Assembly: GCF_019175385.1 (NCBI RefSeq)
Contig: NC_083344.1
Coordinates: 27,778,231-27,842,230, forward strand
Direction of reading: 5' to 3'
Source: Lycium barbarum
Taxonomy: Eukaryota > Streptophyta > Magnoliopsida > Solanales > Solanaceae
DNA length: 64,000 nt
Shown: positions 11,878 through 24,553 of the stretch, one piece after another
Numbering within the stretch: position 1 is the stretch's first letter
Layout: every line of letters starts with the position of its first letter
Program-made: the position numbers and the translations under genes
The notes under the pieces: model-generated
What the model was told of the DNA's origin: nothing
The model's input: only the letters and a program-made list of their open reading frames with translations
Databases searched by the model: none

Positions 11878-13777
11878 TGTCACGACCCAACCCCGTGGGC
11901 CACGACTGGCACCCTACTTGGGCACCCAGCCAGACTTACATATCCAATTATCATATCCAAACTTAGCTTAGAGTTCACAATAGTTATTTTAAACATAATT
12001 TAAATCAAAACTGGTCTTAAGCGGTCATGCATACCAAAATATCATATCGGAACAGATAGAAGCGGCGGAATGCGGTACTAAAGTTTTGAACATATGGTCA
12101 CTTTCCAACAAAATATGAGTTTTATAGTTCAATTCAATTGAATGAATAGTACTCGATTTCCATTTCGGATTTCAAGGAAAAGAATTGCCCCCGGGGCTCC
12201 AATATCGACCTAGTATACCTAGGACATGCCAAAAGAAGGAATGGGGTAGCCTTACATACCTTTCTCACTTCTTACGCTCGTTCAAACTCGATTCCCGTTT
12301 CGTCCAAAATCTGCAATTGGTCATTGTTACCAATTAGGAATTGCAAAACTTAAGAATTCACTTAACTTCATGTTTGTCTGCCGAAATTTCGGCAGCACCT
12401 CCCCTATACATATAACATCCCCGAGGCTTAGCTCGGCTCAATAAATATCAACAACACAACCCACAATACCAAAGTTATCACGAATCACATCAAAATGGTT
12501 CTAACGTCAATATTCTTCTTTTCTACATAAAACAATACTTCCATTTCAAATTTCAAATTTCCAAACAAGTCTCAAGGATTTCACATTCATCATTAACCAA
12601 AATCATCACAATATAATTTGGAAACACTTCATATCATTTGTACGAAATATTCATTCTATATACAAAATATACAACTTTCCACCAAAGTCATAATTCATTC
12701 AAAACCTATAATCTTTAACATACTTATTCATAACATGCTTCCATATCCCAAATTCATCAACAATCATCATAATTTGCACCTTAACAACTCCATTTTCATA
12801 ATGTCATAAAATCATACTAAAACGACATAAACTTCTACATTCCATTTCAATGCAAACTTATATCATTTCATCTTCATTTGCATTGCAAGCATCACAATAA
12901 CACAACTAACATGTCAAGCCAAATTAATTCATTCTCATTCCAAACCTCAAACATCACACGGCCACATATACATTTTCCATCTTCCATCAAATTCGTTCAA
13001 CTTTCATCCTCAATATGGATTCCATCATACACACAACTAGAATACAATATAAACTTCAACTCATCACATGCATACAACACATATACACACGGCCACATAC
13101 TACACTTTATACCCACTTTGCAATCTTCCATGCTTTCATGAATTCTACTCATTTCCATATACTATAACACAAACAAACCTTCATAACACAATAACATGGA
13201 ATAAATTCTTACCTTTTTCTCCAATCTTCTTCACCCAAAATGTTGTCATTTTGAAGGAACTAGTGCTCTATTCTCCCAAACAATTGCACCATGTTGTAGA
13301 GGGACCTTGAATTAGTATAAATACCACAAGAAAACAATTTTGGAAGCAAGATTTCAAGGGGGTGAAATGGAGGGGTATGGCCGAATGCCTCCCTCTTGCT
13401 CTTCTTATCTTCTTTGTTTTTCTCCTTCTATTCTTTCTCTTGAAACTTCTATTATTTATGACCAATTTAAGCACATGGAAATTATTAAGGGACCATGGGT
13501 TGGGCTAGCCATATGGCCGGCCACCCATGCCCCCTTTGGGCCTCATTCTTTTCTTTTTAATTATTTGGCCCAATGGATTAAAATCCTTGTTTTATAATTC
13601 CCGAAACTAATTTCCAAAATTCCAATTTTTGCCCTTGGCCTCCCTCGGAGTTTCTACACCAATATTTTTCATGAAAAACACACACATTTATTAATTCAAA
13701 CCAACATATGACCTTATTCCTTACAAATCAAAATTATTCTGAATTTTCCCGAATACACGAAAATACGGGATATAACA
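11878..13777 (-). repeat. Element G 5' LTR with 1.15-kb internal deletion
   Basis: This LTR is 1.9 kb against 3.05 kb for its partner. The sequence jumps from GCGGCGGAATGC to AAGTTTTGAAC at about 12074-12080, with a few bases (GGTACT) found at neither edge. The lost part corresponds to about 4571-5725 in the other LTR and includes the paired-hairpin module. The rest matches closely. Confidence 0.92.
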
Positions 13778-13782
13778 AATAG

Positions 13783-15765
13783 AGATCGGTTTAGTATCCG
13801 GTAACACATCAATTGCGAAATCAATCTCTCTTTCCGGAGAAAGGCCTGGAAGTTCATCTGGAAATACATCCGAAAATTCATTTACTATCGGGACGGATTG
13901 GAAAGCCAGTGGCTTTGCTTCAGTATCATGGACTCGGACTAGGTGATAAATATAACCTTTAGCTATCATCTTGCTTGACTTAAGGTAGGAAATAAACCTA
14001 CCTCTGGGAGACATTGTATTACCCTTCCATTCAAGCACGGGGTCTCCCGAAAATTTGAATCGGACTACTTTCATTCTTCAATCAACACTAGCATAACACG
14101 AGGCCAACCAATCCATACCCATAATCAAATCAAAATCTAACATTTTTAGCTCAACTAAATCAACCTTAGTCTGACAATCACATACCACAATGACATAATT
14201 TCAGTATACTTGTCTAGCTATTATGGGATCACCAAAGAGAGTAGATACCTCAAAGGGCTTAATTGGCTCGGGTTTCATCCCAATACAACCAGCAATATAA
14301 GGAGTAATATAAGACAACGTGGAACCCGAATCTATCAATGCATAAACCTCATGAGAGAATATAGATAGTATACCTATAACCACATCCGGGGAGGACTCAA
14401 GATCCTGTTGTCCAGCTAGAGCATAGATACGGGGCTGGATACTGCCTAAACTGGACACTCCGCCTCTGCCTCTACCTCGACCTGCTGGAATCTGGGGAGT
14501 CTGCCCTATTGGGTGCACAAACGAAGAAGAACTAGCTGCTGATCCAGTGGGCTGAACCCCACCTCTACCGTACCTCGAGGGACAATCACGCATCACATTT
14601 CCCGTCTACCTACAAACATAACAAGCATCTGAACCTTGCAAGCATGGGCCCGAATGTAACTTTCTGCACATAGTACATCGTGGAACCGGTGGTCTCCTCT
14701 GACTATAATCACCTCCAAACTGGGAACCTGAAGCTCTCGAGCTCTGACCCTGTCCTAAATGAATGGGGTGGTCAAACCTCTTGCCTGCATACCTAGGAGG
14801 TGCACTAGTCGCCGACTGGCCTGAATATCTAGAATATGACTGCCTTGATCCCCCTTTATAGCCGCTACCGGCACTACCAGATCGGGCCCTCTTACCCTGC
14901 CCTCTATCAATATCGCGCTCACCCCTTTGCGGATGTTACTGCTCTTCTAAATTCTGGGCATGGGCCTAAATACGGAAAATATCCATCCCCTCTTGCAATG
15001 AAGCCGTCAAGCAATCTTTGAACAAATGTGGCACTAAGCCACTCACAAATCTGTGTACCCTATCTCCCATGTCAGCCACCATAGTTGAAGCATATCTAGG
15101 CAATGAATTAAAGTGAAGGCTATACTCTAGAGCACTCATATTCCCTTGCTTTAAATTCATAAACGTGTCAGCTCGGGCCCTTTGAACCTCGGGTGGCAAA
15201 TAATGACGAAGGAAAGCATCCACAAATTCTTGCCAAATCGGGGGAGGTGCATTTTCCTTTCTCGAAGATATCCAGTTATAATACCAAAGGACCGCTACAT
15301 CTCGGAGTATATAAGATGCCAAATCCACAGATTCAGTATCGGAGGCATGAAAAATTCTCAACGTTCTCAACATCTCATCAATAAAACCTTGCGGGTCCTC
15401 ATTCGGCTTTGACGCGAAAAATTCTAGGGGATTTAAACTCATAAAATCATGGGCTCTAGCACTAGTCGCCCTGTTACTTGGACCCGTACTCTGCTGCTGT
15501 GCCTGAGCGGCAACTAGCTGTGTCAATAGCTGAATAGTTGCGGTCATTTGTTGACCCGAGGCACCCGGTGGAGGAACTGGAGGCATAGGAGCTGGAGCTG
15601 CAGCCCCCTCTTGCTCTTCTAGAATAGGCGGAGTGTGAGAGGTATTAGATGGAGCCTCATTATGAGATTCACCTACTTCTACATTAGTTGGAGGCTCCCT
15701 TTCTATCTGACTTCAGTCGTAGCCTTGCCCTTCTAGACGGCTACAACTTTTCTCTTTGGCGGCAT
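13783..15765 (-). pseudogene. gag: Element E gag and protease (decayed)
   Basis: The gag ATG is at 15765-15763 on the minus strand and opens MPPKRK as in related elements. Codon 11 (15735-15733) and codon 21 (15705-15703) are TAG, where element A reads CAG at the equivalent codon 10 or 11. The capsid-like region follows (15586-14966) with NPLEFFASKPNEDPQGF and LPPEVQRARADTF, then a nucleocapsid CCHC knuckle ending MRDCP (near 14596), a Gly/Arg-rich linker, and an aspartic protease with ALIDSGSTLSYI (14320s) whose DSG triad is intact. The frame reaches the [12 protein letters not shown] stretch before G interrupts it. It continues at 4371. Confidence 0.88.
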
Positions 15766-15874
15766 CACTGAAATCATAACGCACTATTAGGGAGGATAAA
15801 ATCTTATAACATGGCTCTATGGCACGATCTAATAACAATAAGAATGGTCATTTTTCCTAACTGCCCCGCAGCCT

Positions 15875-15914
15875 CTTGTTTATAAGTATGGCGCGCTTCA
15901 CACCCATAAACAAG
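15875..15914 (-). promoter_or_regulatory. Leader hairpin with palindromic loop (GCGCGC), element E
   Basis: A 16-bp stem closes an 8-nt loop, AA plus GCGCGC in element RNA (15891-15898). Three stem positions are A opposite C on the plus strand, which become U-G wobbles in minus-strand RNA. The stem is therefore complete only in the sense transcript. Confidence 0.8.
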
Positions 15915-15957
15915 ACTCTGCTGGACACAACTCGTAGACACACCCTAGGATGGAACT

Positions 15958-15969
15958 GCTCTGATACCA
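15958..15969 (-). promoter_or_regulatory. Element E primer binding site (tRNA-iMet)
   Basis: The minus strand reads TGGTATCAGAGC, four bases from the LTR end at 15974. Confidence 0.95.
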
Positions 15970-16519
15970 CTTTTGTCATGACCCGACTATGGGGCCATGA
16001 CGTGACCCGGAGCTGGCTACTGAGCACCTTTCATTACACTAGTCATCATAGTCATTCTGAACACATATAACTCCAAGGCAATACATGGGTATACATAAGC
16101 CCTCACGACTACAAAAATGATATACAAATGTACCATGCGGTAATCATGGGACATCAACTACCCACACGTACGTATCTACGAGACTCTACTGGAGTACTAG
16201 ACATAAGGACGGGATAGGACCCCGTCGTGCCCAAATATGTACACAAAGTAATGTATCAAAATAGGACCTCCGGAATAATGGAGTGCTCCTGTAAATCTGT
16301 TGATCAGCTCCTATGAATCTGGGCCACCTCCCTCTCTACCTGTGGGCATGAACACAACATCCAAAAGAGAAGGACGTCAGTACAAAATATGCACTAAGTA
16401 TGTAAGGCATGAATAATACTAGCGTAGTAAAGAAATCATGAAACATGAGATGAAGATATAACCTGTTCACCCTTTAGAAGAAAACACATGTCATACATAT
16501 CACATATACCATCATTGTT

Positions 16520-16690
16520 GACTCGCGTCCGGGTAACCATTACACACCGCCCGCTAGTGGTGTCATGTCCGGCCCTCTAGGCACTGTGTAATCATATGCA
16601 GCCCACCTTCCGGTGACATATCTGGACATCTAGGCACGGTGTAATCGTATGCAGCCCGCCTTCGCGGTGACATATCCGGCCTCTAGGTAC
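16520..16690. repeat. Tandem repeat in E LTR, about 60-bp unit, about 3 copies
   Basis: Units share GTGACATATCYGG, CTCTAGGCACGGTGTAATC and TATGCAGCCCGCC. The array holds the same relative position beside the paired-hairpin module as arrays in other LTR families here. Confidence 0.8.
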
Positions 16691-17867
16691 GGTTAACCTC
16701 ATCATCATATACTTATCATAAAGCATGCATTAGAACTCAAAGATAATCTATAACTATATCGGGGTGACGTAAGGTCGAGAACCCCCGATTCCATTATAGA
16801 GTAATCATAATCATCATAGCTCACCTTGAAGGAACTAGCATTTTAAGGTGAGTGTAACAATAATGAATATCATATCATAAGCTTTAGAATCTCTAGACTT
16901 AGACTCATCATCATCATTATCATTATCGTAACATATCACTTATCTTTATCTCATGAGAAGCTTTTTTATAAACATAGACTCATAGTTTCCGGAATGTAAG
17001 AAAGTCATGGAAAGATAAAGGAAGTCGTGTCATAGGAATCATGCCTTAAGAAAAGCAAGGACTAGCCTTACATACATTTACGTTTCACTAACTTAATCAC
17101 TTGAACGCTTCCCTCCAATATTCACGTTTCTACATTCAAGAGAGTTCGTACTAACATTAGATAATCGAAAACATGCTTAGGCTTAAGCTAAAGCTAACGA
17201 AAATTGGGCAGTATCTCCTTTGTTTCTACAACTTCCTTCACATAATATAACAACTCCCAAACATCAATAACAACATTCCTAATATTATAATCCATAACTT
17301 GACAAGTTCAACATTATTAAATTACCAAAATTCCCCTCAAGGTCACTCATAACCATAGCCATATTATAACACCACATTCATCATCATATAATGTTTCTCC
17401 AATATTCTTGATACCATTTATAAAAATATTGTACTCATAACATCTCAAGAGTTATGGTTCATGTCACACTATTATTCAAGAACACCATTTCTTCACATAT
17501 GAGCTCGATATTCTACCTTTTTCCACAATCCAAGTCTTTCAACCCCTCAATATTCCAAATAACATGAAATGATCATAAAAGTTACCTTTGATTATGTAGG
17601 GACGGGCTTTGCATGGAAATGCTTCACTTGAAGAAAAACCCTAGCTTCAATCCAAGGAGATTTCTTGACTTCAAGCAACCCTAGCTACCATTCATACACT
17701 TGATTCTCTTGAATTTGTGATATTGATCTTTCATTTCCCTTGAATTCTTGTGGATGAAGGGTGTAGAATGTTCTAGAGACTTGCAGAGAAGTGGAGAAGT
17801 GAGAAAAAATGAAAAAAATAATGTGGGGTCTTGTATTTATAATTTGAAAAATCTAACCCGTTGCGCA

Positions 17868-18095
17868 TTCTACGGATACTTATATGATCCGTATAAACTT
17901 ATACGGTCCGTATTAGTGATCGTGAAATCTCCCCAACAACATCTCATTTCTATAACCATTATACGGCACATTATACAGTCCATATAATTCTATACGGTCT
18001 GTATAAGTGACCGTTTAATCCATCAGTGATGGACCATCACTGTAACGGTTATACAGACCATTATACGGACTGTATAAATTGTCGTATGATCCACT
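17868..18095. repeat. Cluster of TATACGG inverted repeats in E LTR
   Basis: At least eight copies of a TATACGG/CCGTATA-type motif in both orientations, including ATACGGTCCGTAT at 17901-17913. The cluster could fold into several alternative hairpins. The same motif cluster is in the K LTR at 63347-63510. Confidence 0.8.
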
Positions 18096-18431
18096 TTTCT
18101 CCGAACTTGTTCTTGTCATTTCGTTTGTTCTCCAATCCTTATGGAACCTTCTTGGTACTTGTTTAACACTTCATTAACAATCTCAGAAGCGTTATAACTT
18201 TTCCTCAAGACATTCATGAGTCAACACTAACTCGGTACTTTGTAAATCCTTTCTGAAACACAACGTAAACTTCACCTTTCTGAATGAACTTTCTTTTCTT
18301 GCTTCAAACGTCTTTGGAATCTTAATGGGAACCGTTAAGAACTACTTCTTACTTGTAGGAACACCATATACACCTCACCCTGTGTTGGTATATTTACTGT
18401 GCAACGACATGAAATTTTTCGAGGTGTAACA

Positions 18432-18639
18432 AGAATGGGGGCCAAAGTTAATATGTTCTTCAACTCCTTAAAACTTCACTCACAAGCATCTGTCCACTGA
18501 TACTTAGCTGATTTCTGAGTCAGCTTCGTCAATGGTGCAGAAATAGAAGAAAAACCTTCTACAAATCTCCTGTAATAGCCTGCCAAACCCAGGAATCTAC
18601 GAACCTCCTTAGGTGTTGGGTCTAGGCCAAGTCTTCACA
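18432..18639 (-). pseudogene. pol: Element D pol fragment (end of RT)
   Basis: The minus strand encodes decayed RT C-terminal sequence homologous to element A around 39960-40110 ([13 protein letters not shown] and the connection toward RNase H). On the left E is inserted; on the right the solo LTR F separates it from the rest of D RT at 21402. RNase H and integrase of D must lie left of this window, beyond E. Confidence 0.8.
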
Positions 18640-18644
18640 TCTTC
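18640..18644. repeat. Target duplication of solo LTR F (TCTTC), left
   Basis: TCTTC here matches TCTTC at 21397-21401 exactly. Confidence 0.9.
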
Positions 18645-21396
18645 TGTTACACCTCAGAAAATTTCGTGTTACTAAGGCTGCAGGCGGCTTAATGTGAGCT
18701 CAAGGAGGAGAAAATATTACAAGTATAAAAGGATGAAATTCTACTATATTAGCATGAGCATAGCATGATTATGATATTCAGAATTCGTACAGTATGATTG
18801 GAATGATACGTTAAAAGATATATAGCCCTCTTAACCGTAAGCTGAGGTAGGGCCCACATGCTAGGGTTTTTATTAAGGGGATATGACAAGTTATATGGAC
18901 AATATATGTGATGTTAAACACAATTCAAGAGGGACCCTTTTGCCAAATTCAAGTGTAAGCCCTCCAAAAGATGTTTTTAAGTTACGTTTTCGGGTGACCT
19001 GACTTCGGGAGGCCATAACCCCATCATTATTTGGGAATTTAAGAACAATCCAACAATGAAAGTTGTAGATAATTGAAATAACTTTTCAACCATAGGTTTT
19101 GGGCCTTCACACGACATAGGGATAAAAATTTATGGACGTTTTAAGACAGAAAGGTCAGGCTGGGCAGTGGGCTCGGCCCAACCCGACTCTAAGTCTGGTC
19201 AGGCCCACTTCCCTTGCTATTTAAGGGAGGTTTTAACCCTTATCATTCTAATTTCATACCAAAAAGTCCATAAAATGGTATAGAGAGAGTGATGGGAGTT
19301 TATAGAGATAAAGCAAGGGTTCGATCAAGTTCGAGGCCCCGAATCCCGAGGCTCGTGAAGGATAAAGTGTAGTACGAGTTGTTGCCGTCATTTTAAGCTG
19401 AAATTTGAACTGGGGGGATGTTGGTTTCGTGGTAGCTGCTCATATAAGGTATGTTTAAGATGTTAATGATGTTCTTACCATGATCATTGATAGATTTGAC
19501 GGGTTAGAATAGAGAAAATGATGTTGAAAGTTCGGTTATAATTTTTGGATATCAAATGACTTGGGGGCTGTTTTGGTATGATTAAATGGATATAATTAGT
19601 TTGATATTGATATAAAATGATTGTTGATATTGTTGTTGATGTTGCTGATAAATTGTTGTTCTTGAATTTGGGAGAATAAATTGTATGAAGATATAGTATA
19701 AAAAGTTTATACCGAGCTGTTTTGATGTATATCTCTGGGAGTTGATGCTTTGAGTTTAAAGAGGATTATATGAGATGGTTCTTGTTGTTTTTGATTGTTG
19801 ATTGTGTTGTTAAATTGAATTGGAATTAAAGGGAAATGAAGATTACAGGGAAAATGCTGCCCGAATTTACGGAAGTTAATTACGAGCTTAGAGAAGTATA
19901 TGAACCTCTTTCAAGTTGTCTACGGTTTCCTTTACCTTGATTGTAGATTGGCCAGTGTTTGGAAGCATACGTTAAGCTAATCATGTAAGCAACAAGGTAT
20001 GTTAAGGCTATTCCTTCTTTCGATTTGGCATGATCCTTGTTGTTATTCATTCTATATGTACTCCATATGATTCCATTCTTAGACGATTAAGGTCTAAATG
20101 TTTCTTGTGATGGCTTATTGATATGTACTCCTATTCTGTTCTGAAGGGAACACCCATAAGGTGCCAAGTTGAGTTGTGTATATGGTTTTACTAATGATTT
20201 CGAGGAAATGAGTTTTATACTAAATGAAACATAAAGTTTGATTTTCAAAACCACTCCGAAGGGGGTGCGAGATTTTACTACATTTTATTTATGATTTATG
20301 TTTACATTCCATAGTATCATCCCTTTGTATTGATATGATCATTTATTCTTTAGGTAGGACAATAAGATGAAATTGAGTAGAATATAAGTAGTAAGAATTT
20401 CATCACAATTCTACCCTCAAACCTAGAAGTATGTCCTCCTATGTCTAGTGAGATATAAATTTGATGACTTCTTATGAAAGACTAAGGCTAATAACTGAAT
20501 TGTGATGAATTTATTAGTGACTTATGATATGAATTGATATTGATATTTGTGGATTGAGTTTGTGTTGATATAATGGTGATATTAAGCCGGAAGCGGCTGC
20601 CCAAAGGGGCCATTATTATTATGCCGGAAGCGGCTATCCGAAGGGACTATTGTGATACTAGCCGGAAGAGGCTATCCAAAGAAACCATTCTATTAACATG
20701 TCGGAAGCGGTATGTGTGTTGGATTGCATTATTTACTTAAAGATTGTTTTGAGACTTTGTGTGCCCATTTATGTTTTTTTTTCTAGCGAAGGCTGCATGT
20801 ATTGAGTTAGATTGTGATTTCTTCTCTCCTAAGTCAAATTATGATTATGACTTGTTACCACCTTATATACTCAGTACATTATCCGTACTGACGTCCTTTT
20901 TCCTGGGGACGCTGCGTTCGTGCCCGTAGCCCCAGATTGTTTGGCAGGTTAAGTGTATAGTTAGGATGCTTGGACGTCAGCTGGGATTGGCAAGTTCCAC
21001 CTCATTTTGGAGCTATGTTGAGTCATGTATAGATATGTATGATTATGGGTATGTCAGGGCCCTGTCCTGACTCATATTGTTCAGTTTACTTCTTAGAGAC
21101 TTCTGCAGACAGTGTCCTGTGGTATGTTTGTCGAGATGTCGACAAAGTGATGTCAGTTGAGTCATTTGTGGATTTTAAAAGAGTACGTATTTTAGATGAT
21201 TTCAATTGGTTTAAAGTACTTATTTTCTTGAAATTTTTCATAATCGTTATAAAGTTAATGATTTCTATTGGAAAAAGTTTTATATTCTTAAATTTTTTTG
21301 AAAGGATAGGTTTTGATACAGCGAATGTCTAAGGGTTCGCTCGACTCTGATGAGAGTCGGGTGCCTGCCATGCCTTACCACTGTTAGGGTGTGACA
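18645..21396 (+). mobile_element. Solo LTR F (2752 bp) in element D RT
   Basis: It starts TGTTACACCTCAG and ends GGGTGTGACA, with TCTTC duplications on both sides and no internal domain, so it is a solo LTR left by recombination between two LTRs. It contains a GGTATGTTAAGGC motif (near 19995), a CCGGAAGCGGC tandem array (20585-20712) and the paired-hairpin module (20868-20930). Confidence 0.93.
20585..20712 (+). repeat. Tandem repeat in solo LTR F, about 40-bp unit, 3-4 copies
   Basis: Units start with GCCGGAAGCGGCT(G/A)(T/C)CC, itself a short inverted repeat, then an AAGGGGCCATTAT-type segment. Confidence 0.8.
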
Positions 21397-21401
21397 TCTT
21401 C

Positions 21402-23981
21402 AATCTTCTGTGTACCCACCCGGATACTGTCAGCTGAAATAATATGCCCCAGAAAGGTCACAAAGTTCAACTAGAACTTACATTTAGAGAACTTTGCATA
21501 CAACTTCTGATCTTGGATGACATTAAGGACAATTCGTAAATAATCTGCATGCTCTGTCTTCGATCGAGAGTGTACCAGGATGTCATCAATAAACATAATC
21601 ATGAACAGATCTACGAAAGGCCGGGATACACTGTTCATTAAGTCCATGAATACCGTCGGTGCATTAGTCAACTCGAACGACATTACTCGAAATTCAAAAT
21701 GACAATATCTGGTCCTGAGAGCTATCTTCGGGATATCTTTCTCTATGACCCTCACTTGGTGATACCCTGATCATAAATCTTACTTCGAAAACCATTTAGC
21801 ACCCTGCAATAGATCAAATAAATCATCAGTTCTCGGAAGTGGATAAATGTCCTTTATTGTCACCTTATTCAGCTGCCTGCAGTCGATACGCATCTGTAAC
21901 GAGCCATCCTTCTTTCTTAAAAACAACACAGGCCCTCCTTACGTTGACGAACTATGCCTGATAAAGCCTTTTTCAAGAAAATCCTTCAATTGCTCCTTCA
22001 ACTCCCTAAATTCTGCAGGTGTCATTCTATAAGGAGGAATAGATATTGGCTTGGTATCTGGTAATACATCGATGGAAAAGTCAATCTCTCGCTCTGGTAG
22101 AAGACCTAGAAGCTCGTTCGGAAATACAACTGTTAACTCATTAACTACTGGAACAGATTAAAGAGTCGGTGGCTTTGCTTCTGTATCCTGAACCTGGACT
22201 AAATGATAAATGCAACCCTTAGAAATCATCTTTCTTGCCTTGAGATAGGAAATGAACCTACATTTCGGCAATGCTGTATTACCCTTCCACTCTAAAACTG
22301 GCTCTCCTGGACACAAAAATCGAAACATCTTTGTTCTGTAATCAACATTAGCATAACAAGAGGCCAACCAATCCATACCCATAATAACATCAAAATCTAC
22401 CATATCTAGCTCGATCAAATCTGCCATGGTATGATGATCACAAACTATAACCACACAACTCCTATATACCTGTCTAGCTATCACCGAGTCACCAACGGGT
22501 GTGGACAACTCAAAAGGTTTGATTGACTCAGGTTTCACCCAAATCGACCAGCAATAAAATGAGCAACATATGATAATGTAGAACCTGGATCAATCAATAC
22601 ATATACATCATGAGAAAACATTAATAATATACCTATCACAACATCGGGTGAAGACTTAAGATTCTGTCGACCCACCAATGCATAGACGTGGTTCTGAGGA
22701 CCGTTCAAACTTAGTGCTCCACCCCTACCTCTACCACGACCAGCTGGAGTCTGAAAAGTTTGCCAGCAGGGGGTACGGATGTCAAAGAACCAGCTGCAGA
22801 CCCAGTCGACTGAACCACACCTCCACCACCTCTCAAGGGACAATCTCGCATAACGTGGCCTGGCCGACCATAAGTATAACAAACATGTAGACCCAAACGA
22901 CACTTCCCAGTATGCAACTTACCGCACTAGGTACATCACGGTAAAGATGGTCTTATCTGACAGGAACCGCTCTTGATCTCGGAACTAGAAGCCCTGTAAC
23001 TCTGAGTTGGCTCAAAATGAGCAGGTCTATCAAACCTGGGTCCTGCAAACTGTGGAGGAGCACTAGCTACCAAAAGGCTGAGTGCTTAGAGAATTGCTAC
23101 CTCGGATCACCTATGAACTCACTAGCAAATCCCGAAGATCTGACCCTCTTACTCTGACCTCTATCATGCTCATACTCATGCTCAACCCTCCGCTGCTGCT
23201 GGCGTTCCTCAAGATTCTGAGTGTGTGCCTGAATGCGGGAAATATCCATACCACTTACAAATCGGTACACACGATATCCTATGTTAGCTACCATAGCTGG
23301 AGCATACCTAGCCAATGAATTAAAACGGAGGCTATATTCCCGAGTACTCATGTTCCCCTGTCTAAGGTTCAAAAACCTATTAGCTCTGGCTCGTCGAATT
23401 TCTAGCGGCAAATAATGTCAAAGGAAGGCATCTACGAACTCTTGCCACATAGGTGGAGGTGAATTAACCCATCTAAAAGCATCCAAGTATCATACCAATA
23501 AACAGCCACATCCCGTAATCTATAAGAAGCCAACTCTACCGACTCAGTATCTGAGGCATGCATCACCCGCAACATTCTCGGCATCCCATCTATAAAGTTC
23601 TATGGGTCCTCATCCGGCTTCGATGACCCATAGAACTTTGGAGTGTCTAAATTAATAAAATCACGAACCCTGGCACTAACAACCCTATCACCAAGACCCG
23701 TACCTTGACACTGGGCCTGAGCTGCTACTCGCATGGTCAATAACTGAATAGCCTGTCTCATCTCCTGGCCTGAGGCATCTGGTGGAGGAACTGGGGGTGC
23801 TGGAGCTGGAGCTGGAGCCCCTCTATGCTCCTCTGGAGCGGACGGGGTATGGGAGGTACGAGATGGAACCTCATTCTGGGACTCGCCCTCCTCAACCTCT
23901 ATAGGCGGTACCCGTCCTGTCCTCCTACCTGCCACTGACTTGACTTCTGGGCGGCTGATGCTTTCCTCGTCACAGGTATCG
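21402..23981 (-). pseudogene. gag-pol: Element D gag, protease and N-terminal RT (decayed)
   Basis: On the minus strand, gag runs from about 23981, where the expected ATG reads ATA, through a proline-rich N terminus (PVPPPDASGQEM) and a capsid-like region (RRARANRFLNLRQG at 23411 onward). The nucleocapsid knuckle reads CYTYGRPGHVMRDC near 22870, with its second Cys replaced. Protease reads [10 protein letters not shown] near 22590. RT follows, with FIDD in the palm near 21590. The region has several frameshifts and stops. Homology and order are as in element A. It is separated from the 5' leader of D by element C. Confidence 0.88.
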
Positions 23982-24072
23982 CTGAAATCATAGCATATTG
24001 TCAGAAAAGGGGAATCCTTATAACATGGCTCCATCGCACGAACTAAGATGAGAAAGAAAGGTCAATCATTCC

Positions 24073-24077
24073 TAAAT
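24073..24077. repeat. Target duplication of element C (TAAAT), left
   Basis: TAAAT matches 52726-52730 exactly and brackets a 28.6-kb stretch. Confidence 0.92.
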
Positions 24078-24502
24078 TGTTATATCCCGTATTTCATACG
24101 TTCGGATATTCCAAGGTAGTCGTGGCAAGTTAAGGGTAAGGCTATTTTAAAAAATTATGTTAATGTACAAGTTGGTTATAAATATCAATTATGGACATTA
24201 CTAGAATGGGAATGTTGAGAATGGTCGAGGGTAAGAAGGGAAAATTCACAAAATGGCTTGTGGTAATGTTGCGGAAGGATAGGGGCAAGACGGTAATATT
24301 GAGAAAAGTCGAGGGGCAGAACGGGAATTTCATAAAGTCTTGAAAATTCATAAAAAAATTCCCATGTTGGTTGTGTGGCATAAGTATATGCCCACATTGC
24401 TTTGGGGGCTAAAGTGTGCCAAGGAAAACATTTGGTCTTTTTGACCAAGTGAGAACTTAAGAAAAGAAAGGAAAAATCAAGAAAATTGGAGAATCTTCTA
24501 GA

Positions 24503-24553
24503 GAGGGGCATGTGCCCCTCACATGTTTGGAAATATAAGTATATATATATGAA
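24503..24553 (+). promoter_or_regulatory. Candidate promoter of C: palindrome plus TATA box
   Basis: GAGGGGC-ATGT-GCCCCTC (24503-24520) is followed 15-30 bases later by AATATAAGTATATATAT. The 3' LTR repeats it at 49826-49876. Element A has a similar arrangement with unrelated arms. Transcription is likely to start shortly downstream. Confidence 0.55.

Larger units (their letters stand above)
4372..13777 (-). mobile_element. Element G: chimeric, defective gypsy element inserted in E
   Basis: Two minus-strand LTRs (3' LTR 4372-7417, 5' LTR 11878-13777) flank 4.5 kb. The 5-bp target duplication AATAG lies at 4367-4371 and 13778-13782, and removing G rejoins the E coding frame at the PPYRMAP region of RT. 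The internal domain has decayed chromodomain, integrase and RNase H sequence at its 3' half, then non-coding DNA with a 5S rRNA-like segment at its 5' half. Gag, protease and nearly all RT are missing. Shared LTR stretches differ by about 1.4 percent by hand count. Confidence 0.92.
1709..18431 (-). mobile_element. Element E: decayed Tekay-type gypsy element, partial
   Basis: A minus-strand element with its 5' LTR at 15974-18431, primer binding site at 15958-15969, leader hairpin, gag and protease at 13783-15765, and RT to chromodomain at 1709-4371. It is split by element G (4372-13777) and cut on the left by LTR H. Its own 3' LTR is outside the window. On the right it joins the decayed pol of element D at 18432, so E inserted into D. 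Its coding region has many stops and frameshifts, so it is not autonomous now. Confidence 0.85.
15974..18431 (-). repeat. Element E 5' LTR (2458 bp)
   Basis: On the minus strand it starts TGTTACACCTCGAAAAATTT and ends GGGTCATGACA. It contains a diverged paired-hairpin module (16341-16411), a roughly 60-bp tandem array (16520-16690), the ATGTATGTAAGGC motif (near 17066) and a cluster of TATACGG-type inverted repeats (17868-18095). The right end abuts D pol codons at 18432. Confidence 0.9.

Noticed and set aside
16520..16690. ACACACCGCCCGC near 16538, which recalls the end of small-subunit rRNA and might suggest organellar DNA
   Set aside because: Only about a dozen bases match, with no flanking rRNA similarity; it is part of a tandem array in the E LTR.
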